Source of the DNA: Collinsella tanakaei
GTDB taxonomy: Bacteria > Actinomycetota > Coriobacteriia > Coriobacteriales > Coriobacteriaceae
Direction: 5' to 3'
Length of the DNA: 64,000 nucleotides
Assembly: GCF_021531055.1 (NCBI RefSeq)
Contig: NZ_JADYTL010000003.1
Location: forward strand, 186,001 to 250,000
Shown here: one piece after another, positions 42,756 through 54,945 of the stretch
How positions within the stretch are numbered: position 1 is the stretch's first letter
Layout: each line of letters opens with the position of its first letter
The notes under the pieces: generated by a model
Database searches by the model: none
Told to the model about the DNA's origin: nothing
Seen by the model: only the letters and a program-made list of their open reading frames with translations
Position numbers and translations under genes: made by a program

Positions 42756-44173
42756 CGTCCACCTCCTTCCAGCTTATGCCATGGCAGCTTGATGCGCGGA
42801 CGGTGCGGATCGCCCTGGTTCTGCACGCGCTGCTGCTCGTCCCATGCCTCGAGCGGACACCCGAGCTCTTTCAGCAAGTCATAGGTGCACGCCTGCACAT
42901 CGCGCGCGAACGCGCCCGGCACCACCATCAGGTCACCCAACCTGCCGAACGACAGCAGGTCGCCCACGAACGACCCGCCGTCGGCGATGCGCACCCGCGA
43001 GCGCAGGGCGACCGCCATCTCGAAGCGCATCGCCTGCTCCTCGCCGCACCCCGGAGCCCCGAACCGATTGAACACGCTCGTCATGCGCGTCTTCGGCACC
43101 CCGATACGCGAGGCGAGCGACACCGCCCGAGACGCCGAGTCTCCCCCGGACACGCCACCGCTGCCGACGACCAGGCATCGGTCGCAGCGCGAGACTGCCG
43201 ATGCGGCGGCGTCGCCCCAAAAGACCGAAGTGTCCGCAAAGATGACATCGGCTTCCCGGCGCAATGCCTCGATGAGCTGCTCGCTGGGAAGCGACAGCAG
43301 CTCCGCCTGCTCAGGCAGTGAGCAGGGACCCCACAACGTCAGACCCGGCGCGATCTTCATGGCCGTCGCCTCGATAGCCTCCTGCGTGCACGCAGGCTTC
43401 CCCTTGGCGTCGACAAGGCCCGCCAAGTCGCAGACACGCTCGACCCCCATCACATCGCAGAGGTTCCCGAACATCAGGTCCAGGTCGACCACGGCGGCCT
43501 TCAGCCCCATATGGGCCGCCCACCATGCCATTGCGGCGACGATCGTCGACTTGCCGCATCCTCCTCGTCCCGATATGGCGACGACCAACGGTGAGCGCGG
43601 TCTGCCGTCGTCCTCGGATGTGCCCCAGAACCGCTCGCACGCGTTCCGCTCCGCCAGAAGGTCCTCAGCACGCTCACGCGCCGCGGCGATCGACCCCGTC
43701 GTCTCAGGCGACCGCACCGGCTCTGCCGCCCCGTTCCACGGCGGCTTTTCCAAATCCTCATCGCGAGCAGGGGGTCCGGGAGAATACTCGGGTCTTCGGT
43801 CCTCCTCCAAGCACGCTCCACTATCTCGTAGCTGACATGCAGGAGATCCCCCTGCCGCGATGACCTCGGTTGCCCCCGCATGGAACAGGCGTGCGACGAT
43901 GCCGGAGTCCACGCGCTCGACGAACGCGAGCAGCGCGACATCTTTCCTATCCTCGGCAAACGAGGCGATCGCCGCCTCCACCTCATCGGTCACGCCATCC
44001 ACGCACACGACCACGCCGCCGAGCGAATCCGCCAACGACTCCGCGAGGACCCCCAGCGTTGTCACATCACCGAAACGCACGACCTGCGCCGACGGACAGC
44101 GCGCGGCGATCTCGGCGCGCACGTCGGTCCCGACCGTCCGCGCGCAGCACACCAACCAAATGGGAGCCATCAT
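42752..44173 (-). CDS. tadZ: TadZ/CpaE-like ParA-type ATPase
   Basis: A 473-residue protein. The N-terminal half is an atypical receiver-like domain (VCCARTVGTDVRAEIAARC... VVVCVDGVTDEVEAAIASF). The C-terminal half is a MinD/ParA ATPase with a deviant Walker A, ISGRGGCGKSTIVAAM, then AAVVDLDLMFGNLCDVMG. TadZ proteins position the pilus machine at the pole or septum. The ATG 44173 overlaps the cpaB-like stop. Confidence 0.9.
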   Translation of the reverse strand: MMAPIWLVCCARTVGTDVRAEIAARCPSAQVVRFGDVTTLGVLAESLADSLGGVVVCVDGVTDEVEAAIASFAEDRKDVALLAFVERVDSGIVARLFHAGATEVIAAGGSPACQLRDSGACLEEDRRPEYSPGPPARDEDLEKPPWNGAAEPVRSPETTGSIAAARERAEDLLAERNACERFWGTSEDDGRPRSPLVVAISGRGGCGKSTIVAAMAWWAAHMGLKAAVVDLDLMFGNLCDVMGVERVCDLAGLVDAKGKPACTQEAIEATAMKIAPGLTLWGPCSLPEQAELLSLPSEQLIEALRREADVIFADTSVFWGDAAASAVSRCDRCLVVGSGGVSGGDSASRAVSLASRIGVPKTRMTSVFNRFGAPGCGEEQAMRFEMAVALRSRVRIADGGSFVGDLLSFGRLGDLMVVPGAFARDVQACTYDLLKELGCPLEAWDEQQRVQNQGDPHRPRIKLPWHKLEGGGR

Positions 44174-44826
44174 GCATCCCCTTTCTCTTGATCGTCCGCG
44201 ACCGGCTCGCCCGGTACGGCGAGCGTCACCTGACCTCGGGACATCGCCGCAAGGAGTTCCTGCACGACCTTCGGCTCGACGGCAAGCGTCGCCCAGCTCA
44301 GCTCACCGCCGCCCGTCGCGATCACGCTCGTATCGAGCACCCGCGCCTGGGTCAGTCGATCGGCCACCGCGTCTTTCGACACATAGACGTCGACGGCGTC
44401 CCCGCTCGCCAAGGCGCCACCGACGGCATGCTCCTCATCGACCCCGACGCTCACCGCCACGGACCCATCCGGTACCTCCAGCGCATCGCCGCGCGCCTCG
44501 GTGTACGCCGGGCACAACACCGCCCGTTGCGGGATGCGCGACGTCGCGACCTTCCCGGCCACATCCGACAGCGACGTGCACGCATCGCTCGGCAGCAGGC
44601 TCGCCACCCATTCCTCGATCGCCACGTTGCTTTCGTCCAGCTGGTCTCCCGGTTCGATATCGCGTGTCGCCACGCATACCTCCACCAGATCGCCGCCATA
44701 GCGCTCAAGCGTCTCGCGCTGCGCACGCTCGGCTTCGGCGCGCACCGACGAGGCGTACGTCAGCGAGAGCGCCACGGCGGCGATTCCGCACACCGCACTG
44801 ATCAATAACCTGTATCTCCGCTTCAC
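44170..44826 (-). CDS. cpaB: CpaB/RcpC-like SAF-domain pilus protein
   Basis: A 218-residue protein with an N-terminal membrane helix (YRLLISAVCGIAAVALSLTY) and a SAF domain: VCVATRDIEPGDQLDESNVAIEEW, PQRAVLCPAYTEARG and VSVGVDEEHAVGGALASGDAVDVYVS. CpaB/RcpC proteins accompany Flp pili on the outer face. The start is GTG 44826 with GGAGGGG upstream; an earlier ATG (44841) lacks a ribosome site. First gene of the pilus operon; the 289-base gap to rsgA should hold its promoter, but no boxes are clear. Confidence 0.85.
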   Translation of the reverse strand: MKRRYRLLISAVCGIAAVALSLTYASSVRAEAERAQRETLERYGGDLVEVCVATRDIEPGDQLDESNVAIEEWVASLLPSDACTSLSDVAGKVATSRIPQRAVLCPAYTEARGDALEVPDGSVAVSVGVDEEHAVGGALASGDAVDVYVSKDAVADRLTQARVLDTSVIATGGGELSWATLAVEPKVVQELLAAMSRGQVTLAVPGEPVADDQEKGDA

Positions 44827-45115
44827 CGCGCACCCCTCCATCGATGTCGCACCATCAAGAAGGCTCGTCCGACGCACCGCGTCGTGGCACTCGCCTGCTC
44901 GTATTTCATTGTGCGAAGGGGTATCGGCGCTCAGCCGATCAAAGAAGATTTGTCGGTCGCGACCTTACGGATCGACTCTCCCGACCAAACACTGCGGTTG
45001 GATGTGCGTCGGACAGCTTCGACGACAAGCATGGCAGCCGGTCGGATCCTCCAGCCAAAACGGACGCACCGCAACGCCGCTTAACGCCCTATCAGCGCCC
45101 GCACCTGCAGATTCT

Positions 45116-46279
45116 TTAGAGTTTCACATCGGGATCGAGGCTCTGGGCGCTCACACGCATCTCGGCGGCAAGCGCCAAAAACGCCTCCAGACGCACCTCG
45201 TCTATCCACCGATTTTCGACCGCTTCGCGCACTGCGCAGCCGGGCTCGTGCGTATGCGTGCAGTCGTTGAAACGACAGGCGCGCGACGCCTCCACGATCT
45301 CGGGGAACGTACGCGCCAAGCCCCGCTCATGGCCCACGAGCGGCAGGCTCCGCAGACCGGGCGCATCGGCGATCACGCCGCACGGCTCGGGCAGCGACAC
45401 CATCACGCGCGCGACCGTGGTATGGCGGCCCATGTCGTCGCGCTCTCGGACCTCGCCGGTCGCCAGCGCCTCGTGACCGAGCAGGGCGTTGAGCAGCGTC
45501 GACTTACCCGCACCCGATTCGCCGAGAATCATGCCGCAGGTACCAGCGGGAATACAGGCGCGCACCTCGTCGAGACCCTCGCCCGTGGCAGAGGAGGTCA
45601 CCACGACGCGGGCCTGCTCGCCCGCGATCCGCTCCGCATCGGTGCGCACCTCGGTAAGTTCGTCTTCCGTGCAGCGGTCGGCCTTGGTGAGCACGATGAC
45701 GGGACGGGCGCCGCAATCGTTGGTAAGCACGAGGCTTCGGGCGATGCGGTCGCGTATGAGCGCACGCGTATCGCGCGTGGAACCCAACGGCTGGACGATC
45801 AGGATCGTATCCACGTTCGCGGCGAGCACCTGTCGCTCGCCGCGGTTCTTGCCGCGCCAGCGCTCGAACGCCGTCCGACGGGGCAGCACGCACTCGATGA
45901 CACCCATGTCATGACCTGCGGCGACGCGCACCGCCACGCAGTCGCCCACCGCAGGGAGCATCCGTTCGACGTCGCTGCGGCCCTTGGCGAAGTTGACGGA
46001 ATGCTCCGCGCGAAACGTCGAGGATGCCGTTGCGATCAGCGGGAATCCGCGATCGAGTCGCACGACCCATCCGAGTCGCAGCTCGGCCGCCGCCGTCTCG
46101 TCCTCGCGCGCACGGTCGGTGCGAAACGCCTCGAATGCGGAGCGCTGCGCGTCATCGATATGCAAATCGTCGAACGAGGGTACGTCGTGAAGCGCGTCGA
46201 TACGCGGCAGCGCGGCAGTCAACGCCGAGATATCCCCAGCATTCCGACGCTTTTTGCCCTTCGCCCTCGCTTTTCCCAC
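45116..46279 (-). CDS. rsgA: Ribosome small-subunit-dependent GTPase RsgA
   Basis: A circularly permuted GTPase of about 387 residues that helps mature the 30S subunit. The OB-fold precedes motifs in the permuted order: LTKADR, GESGAGKSTLLNALL, DDMGRHTT and DAPGLRSL. The C-terminal zinc knuckle is CRFNDCTHTHEPGCAV. The start is placed at GTG 46279 (AAGGGG five bases upstream); ATG 46336 would add 19 residues. Genes on the right are separated by repeats. Confidence 0.9.
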   Translation of the reverse strand: MGKARAKGKKRRNAGDISALTAALPRIDALHDVPSFDDLHIDDAQRSAFEAFRTDRAREDETAAAELRLGWVVRLDRGFPLIATASSTFRAEHSVNFAKGRSDVERMLPAVGDCVAVRVAAGHDMGVIECVLPRRTAFERWRGKNRGERQVLAANVDTILIVQPLGSTRDTRALIRDRIARSLVLTNDCGARPVIVLTKADRCTEDELTEVRTDAERIAGEQARVVVTSSATGEGLDEVRACIPAGTCGMILGESGAGKSTLLNALLGHEALATGEVRERDDMGRHTTVARVMVSLPEPCGVIADAPGLRSLPLVGHERGLARTFPEIVEASRACRFNDCTHTHEPGCAVREAVENRWIDEVRLEAFLALAAEMRVSAQSLDPDVKL

Positions 46280-46366
46280 ACGTACCCCTTCATCATGGGT
46301 TATCCCCAGCGTTTTCCAGAGCCAAGTGTACCCCATGTCACCCCAGAGCGCCGCTTGCGAGATCGC

Positions 46367-46402
46367 ATGTAAAAATACCCCAGGGGTTTTTTGACATCGA
46401 CG
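46367..46402. repeat. AT-flanked palindromic repeat, copy 1
   Basis: CATGTAAAAATACCCCAGGG, then GTTTTTTGACATCGAC. The core AAAAATACCCCAGGGGTTTTT is nearly palindromic and could terminate. The same unit recurs at 46745-46800, so the two flank the element at 46439-46635. A related core lies in the large palindrome at 22888-23001. Confidence 0.75.
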
Positions 46403-46438
46403 CGCGCGAACCCCTGCGGCCCCACGGCACGTCTTAGT

Positions 46439-46635
46439 GGTGGGCAATTTGTTCAGATATGAAGGTATGCAGGGGCGAAATCACGTGGGACCCGACGCAT
46501 CCGACCTCCCGCATAGCCGCCCCACGCCAAATCTCCTCTGTCGAGGCCACTCCATATAGGCCAGATATGCCAAGACAGCCTAAATGGACGCATCTGTTCG
46601 GGCGCAAACCTTCATATCTGAACAAATTGTCCACC
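46439..46635. repeat. Inverted-repeat-bounded noncoding element (GGGCAATTTG family, copy 2)
   Basis: A 197-base element with 29-base ends, two mismatches, of the same family as 5678-5869. Interiors differ except for a GGCTGTCTTGGCA box at the same distance from one end (in reverse orientation). No gene. It occupies much of the 639-base gap between rsgA and the GltD-like gene. Confidence 0.85.
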
Positions 46636-46744
46636 CGGCACCGGAGTGTAGGCTTCCTCCATCAACTCATGCATAAAAGAGAACCCAATACCTGCCATTC
46701 TGCATACCGGCGCTCCGCACGCCCGCACCAGCCGCTGCAATCCC

Positions 46745-46800
46745 CATGTAAAAATACCCCAGGGGTTTTTTAACATACCCCAGGGTTTTTTGACATCGAC
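46745..46800. repeat. AT-flanked palindromic repeat, copy 2 (with a partial second unit)
   Basis: Repeats CATGTAAAAATACCCCAGGG from 46745, then a shortened unit ACATACCCCAGGGTTTTTT running into GACATCGAC. On the - strand it is positioned after the GltD-like gene, where it could terminate. Confidence 0.75.
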
Positions 46801-46918
46801 ACGTGCACACAGAAGGGCGGGCGGGCATCAGCCTTTTCACCGTGAAAGGAGTAAACCGGCAAAAAAGCTGATGCCCGCCCGCCCTTACGGCACGCGAACA
46901 GCAGAGACCGCGCGAGAG

Positions 46919-48154
46919 CTACTTCTCCTCGCCCTCGCTTGCCCCGGACATGTAGCGCATCATCGCGGCGGCAACATTCTTGGCCACGGCGACGGCGCTC
47001 ACCACGTTCTTGGAACCCGTCACCACGTCGCCTGCGGCGAACACACCGGGCACCGTCGTCATGCCGTCGTCGTCGGTCAGCAAAAGACCCGTCGCGGAGC
47101 ACTCCAGACCCGGCGTCGTAAGCAGCAGCTTGTTCTTGGGGCCCTGGCTGATCGCGATGATGGTGGAGTCGGCGTGCACCTGATCGAGCTCCTCCTCGCA
47201 CCCCACGATGTTGCCCTCGTCGTCGAGGATGTTCGTGCGGAACAGCGGGCCTTCCTCGGTGATCTTGACGACGTCCTTGCAGTACACGAGCTCGGCACCC
47301 TCGAGCTGGGCGTACGACAACTCGTCGGAGCTCGCCGTCACGTGGCGGGCGCGCGCGTACATGCGCACATGGCGCGCGCCGTGGCGCAGCGCGGTACGGG
47401 CGACGTCCATGCCGGAGTTGCCCACGCCGATGATCGCGACGTTCTCGCCCAGGTTGAAGGCGGACGGATCGCTCAGATAGTCCACCGAGAAATGCACGTT
47501 GGGCAGCGACTCGCCCTCGAGGCCGAGCGTGCGCGGACGCCACACGCCCGTGCCGATGAAGACCGTCTCGTAGCCGTCGCGCAGGAGGTCGCCGATCTCG
47601 AGCGCGCCGCCGATCGTGGTGCATGCGCGGAACTTCACGCCCATCTCCTCGATGCGCTTGGCGTAGCGGTCAAGGATGGTGCGCGGCAGGCGGAACTCGG
47701 GGATGCCGTAGCGCATGACGCCGCCGATGCGGTCCTTGGAGTCGAAGACCGTCACGGCGTAACCCTCGCGCGCGAGCTCGATGGCGACCGTCAGGCCGGC
47801 GGGGCCGGCGCCGATCACGGCGGCACGATGCCCGTTGGCGGGCTTGCGCTCGATCACCATACGGTCGAGGTACAGATCGGAGATGAACGTCTCGATGGCG
47901 CTGAAATGCACCGGGGTCTCCTTGCGACCGCGGATGCAATGGCCCTCGCACTGGCCTTCGTGGTTGCACACCATGGAGCAGACGAGCGAGAACGGGTTGT
48001 TCTCGAACAGCATCTCACCGGCAGCGTTGATCTCGCCCTCCTTGAACAGGCGGATCACCTCGGGGATATTCGTCGAGATCGGGCAGCCCTTCTGGCACAG
48101 GGGCTTCTTGCACTGCAAGCAACGATTGGCTTCCTCAACGATACGAACGGCCAT
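46919..48154 (-). CDS. GltD-like NAD(P)H-dependent flavoprotein oxidoreductase
   Basis: A 411-residue protein of the glutamate synthase small-subunit family. The N-terminal iron-sulfur domain has CLQCKKPLCQKGCPI and CNHEGQCEGHCI. It is followed by an FAD site AAVIGAGPAGLTVAIELAREG and an NAD(P) site VAIIGVGNSGMDVARTAL, with a second FAD contact GVFAAGDVVTGS. The large glutamate synthase subunit is not adjacent, so it may reduce another partner or serve as a ferredoxin/NAD(P)H oxidoreductase-like module. The ATG 48154 has GAAAGGAGG upstream; an in-frame extension is not homologous. Precedes no other gene on its strand before the repeats. Confidence 0.88.
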   Translation of the reverse strand: MAVRIVEEANRCLQCKKPLCQKGCPISTNIPEVIRLFKEGEINAAGEMLFENNPFSLVCSMVCNHEGQCEGHCIRGRKETPVHFSAIETFISDLYLDRMVIERKPANGHRAAVIGAGPAGLTVAIELAREGYAVTVFDSKDRIGGVMRYGIPEFRLPRTILDRYAKRIEEMGVKFRACTTIGGALEIGDLLRDGYETVFIGTGVWRPRTLGLEGESLPNVHFSVDYLSDPSAFNLGENVAIIGVGNSGMDVARTALRHGARHVRMYARARHVTASSDELSYAQLEGAELVYCKDVVKITEEGPLFRTNILDDEGNIVGCEEELDQVHADSTIIAISQGPKNKLLLTTPGLECSATGLLLTDDDGMTTVPGVFAAGDVVTGSKNVVSAVAVAKNVAAAMMRYMSGASEGEEK

Positions 48155-48609
48155 GCCGTCCTCCTTTCGCCCGACCGCCTGCGCTGGCGGCTCGATCGAA
48201 TCCGCGAGCATGCGATGACCGCACCCTACGGTTGCGCACGCTGCCTCTGCTCTCGGATTGTTCTTCATGCTAGCAGCGCCGGTATGCACTGCCGTGTACT
48301 TGTGGTGTACACCTGATATGACTATATGCGCGCAGCTCAGGCCGTCCCATGGTCCATCGACCAGTTTGTGGGCGCAAATCGGCGCCGCGTTTTGGTCGTG
48401 CCCAAAGCTAAATCGTTTCACCATCCAAAGCGATAGAAGGCTTGGTGCGCGGCCGGTGAAAAACGCCAGACGCAAAACGAACGCACAACCCGTGAAAACC
48501 CGTCGGGCGTCATTTCGCATCGCACGGGGACGAATTCGCGGGCTAAAGCGCATCAACCGACACGGCATCCCCGTTCGCCAACAAACGTCAGACGTAACTA
48601 CGCATCGGC
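48155..48609. other. Intergenic stretch without recognised genes
   Basis: About 455 bases between the GltD-like start and the nifJ terminator. An open - strand frame crosses it but lacks a ribosome site and resembles no protein. The promoter of the GltD-like gene must lie here. Confidence 0.4.
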
Positions 48610-48642
48610 AAAAAAAGGACCCCGAGGCGAACCTCGGGGTCC
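48610..48642 (-). terminator. Terminator of nifJ
   Basis: Read leftward, arms GGACCCCGAGG and CCTCGGGGTCC with a short loop are followed by TTTTTTT, 38 bases after the nifJ stop. Confidence 0.93.
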
Positions 48643-48679
48643 CGGCACTGAATCCGATCAGCGTGCGCTACCGCAAGCC

Positions 48680-52216
<3,537 letters not shown>

Positions 52217-52521
52217 ATACCCCTCTCCTCTCAAATTGGGTGTACATGTTCCGAGGACCTGTGCCCCCGGGGATTACCGCGCATGGATGCCGCCGGCGAT
52301 TGGCTGGCATCGATGGATCGTGAAAATCCACATGCACGATTATTGTACTCCGAACGCGGTGTGGGACAGCCGAAATCTGCAGCGGAATTTACCATGATGC
52401 ATTGTTATGGATACCAGCGATTTATGTGGTGCGCTGCGGTATTCGGCGCGCTGTGGGGCTGCGAAAAAGAACAGAGGCGGCACACGGCGGCGGGGCGGGG
52501 CGGGGCGGCGGACGCTCCCCG

Positions 52522-52554
52522 TGTCCCAAAAGGGGCCAGGAGAAAATTGGGACA
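52522..52554. repeat. REP-like palindrome, TGTCCCAA...TTGGGACA family, copy 3
   Basis: The best-preserved copy: TGTCCCAAAAGGGGCCAGG, then AGAAAATTGGGACA. It is the reverse complement of copies at 4051 and 5893. The remaining gap (52217-52649) shows a GC-rich GGGGCGGGGCGG run and no gene. Confidence 0.8.
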
Positions 52555-52649
52555 CACCGGCCGCTGGCGACGCAACCGTCGGTTCATGATGGCGCCTGCG
52601 GGGCTGCGCTGCACTACAAAGGGGCTGCTCCAAATTGAAAGAACACCCA

Positions 52650-53385
52650 TGAACGGAACGATTCTGCAAGGATTCTCGTGGTACCTGCCGGCGGACGGAT
52701 CGCACCGCTGTTCGACGTGCTGCTGCACTACAACCTCCGGGCGGCATCGTGCTCGAACGGCGACGTCGACCTGTCGAAGATCTTTGCCGGCACGCTTGTC
52801 GAGCGCGATCCGATGCACGCGGTGACCTTTGCCGAGAACCATGACACGCAGCCTGGCCTGGCACTATAGTCGTTCGTGCAGACGCGATTCAAGCCCGCCG
52901 CGTACGCGCTGATCCTGATGCGCGAGGCAGGCTACCCCTGCGTGTTTTACGGCGACCTGTACGGCATGCCCAATGACGGCAACATCCCTGCCGTGCGTGA
53001 ACTGCCGCTGCTCATGGAGATCCGCCAGCGCTTTGCCTACGGCGTGCAGCACGATCACCTCGATGCGCCGGACGTGATCGGCTGGACGCGCGAAGGCGAT
53101 ACCGAGCACGAGGGCAGCGGCGTAGCAGTGGTGATCACCGACCGCGACGGCGGCGAGAAGCATATGTTCGTGGGCGCGGCGCATGCCGGCGAGACCTGGA
53201 GCTGCGTTATCGACGAGCAGGATGACGTCGTGGTGGACGCCGAGGGTTGGGCCACGTTCCGCACGCTCGACGGGCGCATCTCGGTCTACCTGCCCGAAAG
53301 CGCCGCCGACGCGCTCGAACATGACCGCGAACTGCACCGCATCGTCCGCGAGACGGCCGAAGACACCGAGGAACTGCGGGCGTAG
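52650..53385 (+). pseudogene. Broken GH13 alpha-amylase (cytoplasmic type)
   Basis: The first codons encode MNGTILQGFSWYLPADGS, the amino end of AmyA-type alpha-amylases. After about 52690 the reading frame shifts and continues with LFDVLLHYNLRAAS, IFAGTLVERDPMHAVTFAENHDTQPG: the part after the catalytic residues, including the conserved NHD. A TAG at 52867-52869 then interrupts, and the same frame continues with FKPAAYALILMREAGYPCVFYGDLYG to the normal C-terminus. Most of the catalytic barrel is deleted. Three lesions (large deletion, frameshift, stop) make this a dead gene. Confidence 0.85.
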
Positions 53386-53500
53386 CCGGCGGTTTTCGCC
53401 GATAAATACCTATTTGCTGTCTGCGGATGTCTTGGCATTGTGGGCGACACCGCCTTTGCCGCCCTGACGGGTGGGGCTAGGGCAGACCCGACGCGCGTTT

Positions 53501-53674
53501 CTGCAGGTTTTTACAAGTTGTGTACCGCTCTTTTTCCGCCCCAGCGGTTTCGGTACCGCTGGCGAGCTGCCCGGCCGACGTTTTCGCAGGTCGGACGCTT
53601 CAGGCACCCTGTCCGTTTGTGCTGTTTCCCCGGGTATCGAAATCAAGCAGTACACAACTTGTAATAAACTGCAA
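53501..53674. repeat. Inverted-repeat-bounded noncoding element (TTACAAGTTGTGTAC ends)
   Basis: A 174-base element with 25-base ends, 22 matching, of the form CTGCAGGTTTTTACAAGTTG. The interior holds two small hairpins (CCAGCGG...CCGCTGG and CCGAC...GTCGG-like) and no gene. It lies after the broken amylase. Confidence 0.8.
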
Positions 53675-53714
53675 AAAGCGACCCTCCGCCTGCCGCCGGG
53701 CGTGGCGAACGCAG

Positions 53715-53745
53715 GCGACAAGATGGTGCCAGGTTCAAACTTGTC
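53715..53745. repeat. REP-like palindrome CGACAAG family, copy 3
   Basis: GCGACAAGATGGTGCCAGG, then TTCAAACTTGTC; same family as 26874 and 28456 with two changes. The following stretch 53746-54133 has no recognised gene. Confidence 0.75.
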
Positions 53746-54133
53746 CATGAAGCTGCAGCTCATAGCAGGACCTTGCTGCAATGAGGCCAGCAACTGTCTG
53801 CGGCCGGAGTCCTAGACGGCGCCGCTTGATTTGGATGGGGCTGGCTACCGCTTAGCGGTGGGCGGCCTTTCCTCCCCTTCTCACGTATGTTTGTAGCCTC
53901 GAGCCTTGGATACGAGCTTGATTGCCGCGATGGCGTGGCGAGCAAATCGAATGAGAAGAAGGCGCCGGAATCAAATCGCAGAAAAGCCAGGTTGCGCGCT
54001 TCGTCGCCTTCTCCATTAGGGGGTTATAGCACGTTCCCCCGTACCGGAGAGATCCCCGGCCCTTGGAAGCTCGCACTTACGGTCGGGCCATATCAGGTGT
54101 GCCTACGGTGTCTCGGCCTTGCTGCCCGTCGGC

Positions 54134-54808
54134 TTACAGCAGCTTCCTTCGGATCTTTTTGAGATAGTCCTTCGTGAAGCTATGCTTCGGGAAAGCGCTC
54201 AGAACAACAAAGTCGTCAAACCTCAGTTTGTCGACCTGGGTAACGAAGTCTTCGAATCCGAGCTGAGACGACATTTCTGGTATTGGAATTTCAAAAGACT
54301 TGAACGCCCTCAGGTCAATTCGAGGCATCTTTGCTCCCGCAACATGCTGCGAAATGAACCGCACAAATGAATCGCTGCGCAGTGTATAAGCAAGATACAC
54401 CTGAGTTAAATAATCCTTGTTAGGAAGTAGTGGAAGCAGCTCAGAAGTGCATATGCCTGCAGAATGGGGTATTACCACCTTATTCAAGTACGGCCGCAAC
54501 TTAGAAATTAGGACGTGACGTTCGCTAAATGCAATAATTGATGACTTAGTATCTTGAGCTTCAGTCATCTCATTACGAAGTATCCTGCCGGTCCCAGACT
54601 CAATAGCATCCAGGTTTAACAGCCAAACTGCTCCCGATTTCGGCATTGAATCGCCCTCGATTGGCGCGACGGATGCCAGCGTTTGAGTGGGCAACGCCTT
54701 AGAGTTGCTTACAGGGTCGCCAAACAACTCGATAAACCGGGATTTGACAAAACAGGTTGACCTAAGATGAGGGGGGCTAGCAAGCCATCTCTTTCGAACG
54801 GCACACAT
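54134..54808 (-). pseudogene. Partial type I restriction specificity subunit (hsdS fragment)
   Basis: From about 54755 leftward the frame encodes SRFIELFGDPVSNSKALPTQ, the linker that starts the second half of many HsdS proteins. It is followed by one target-recognition domain (VAPIEGDSMPKSGAVWLLNLD... VLISKLRPYLNKVVIPH) and the conserved end RAFKSFEIPIPEMSSQLGFEDFV. The N-terminal recognition domain is missing and the last 25 residues diverge. The upstream start (ATG 54808) is arbitrary. It is oriented opposite to hsdR. It may be dead, or a silent cassette that recombines with an active hsdS beyond the right edge. Confidence 0.75.
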
Positions 54809-54945
54809 GAACCGCCCCCACACAGGTAACGCTGCCGGCCGTCGGCGCTTAAAAGCGCTTCGTGCCACCTTTCACCTGAAAAAGCTCTTTCCTCAACAGC
54901 AGGGCCTTATAATTGGCTCACTGTACTCTAATCGACGGGAATGTT

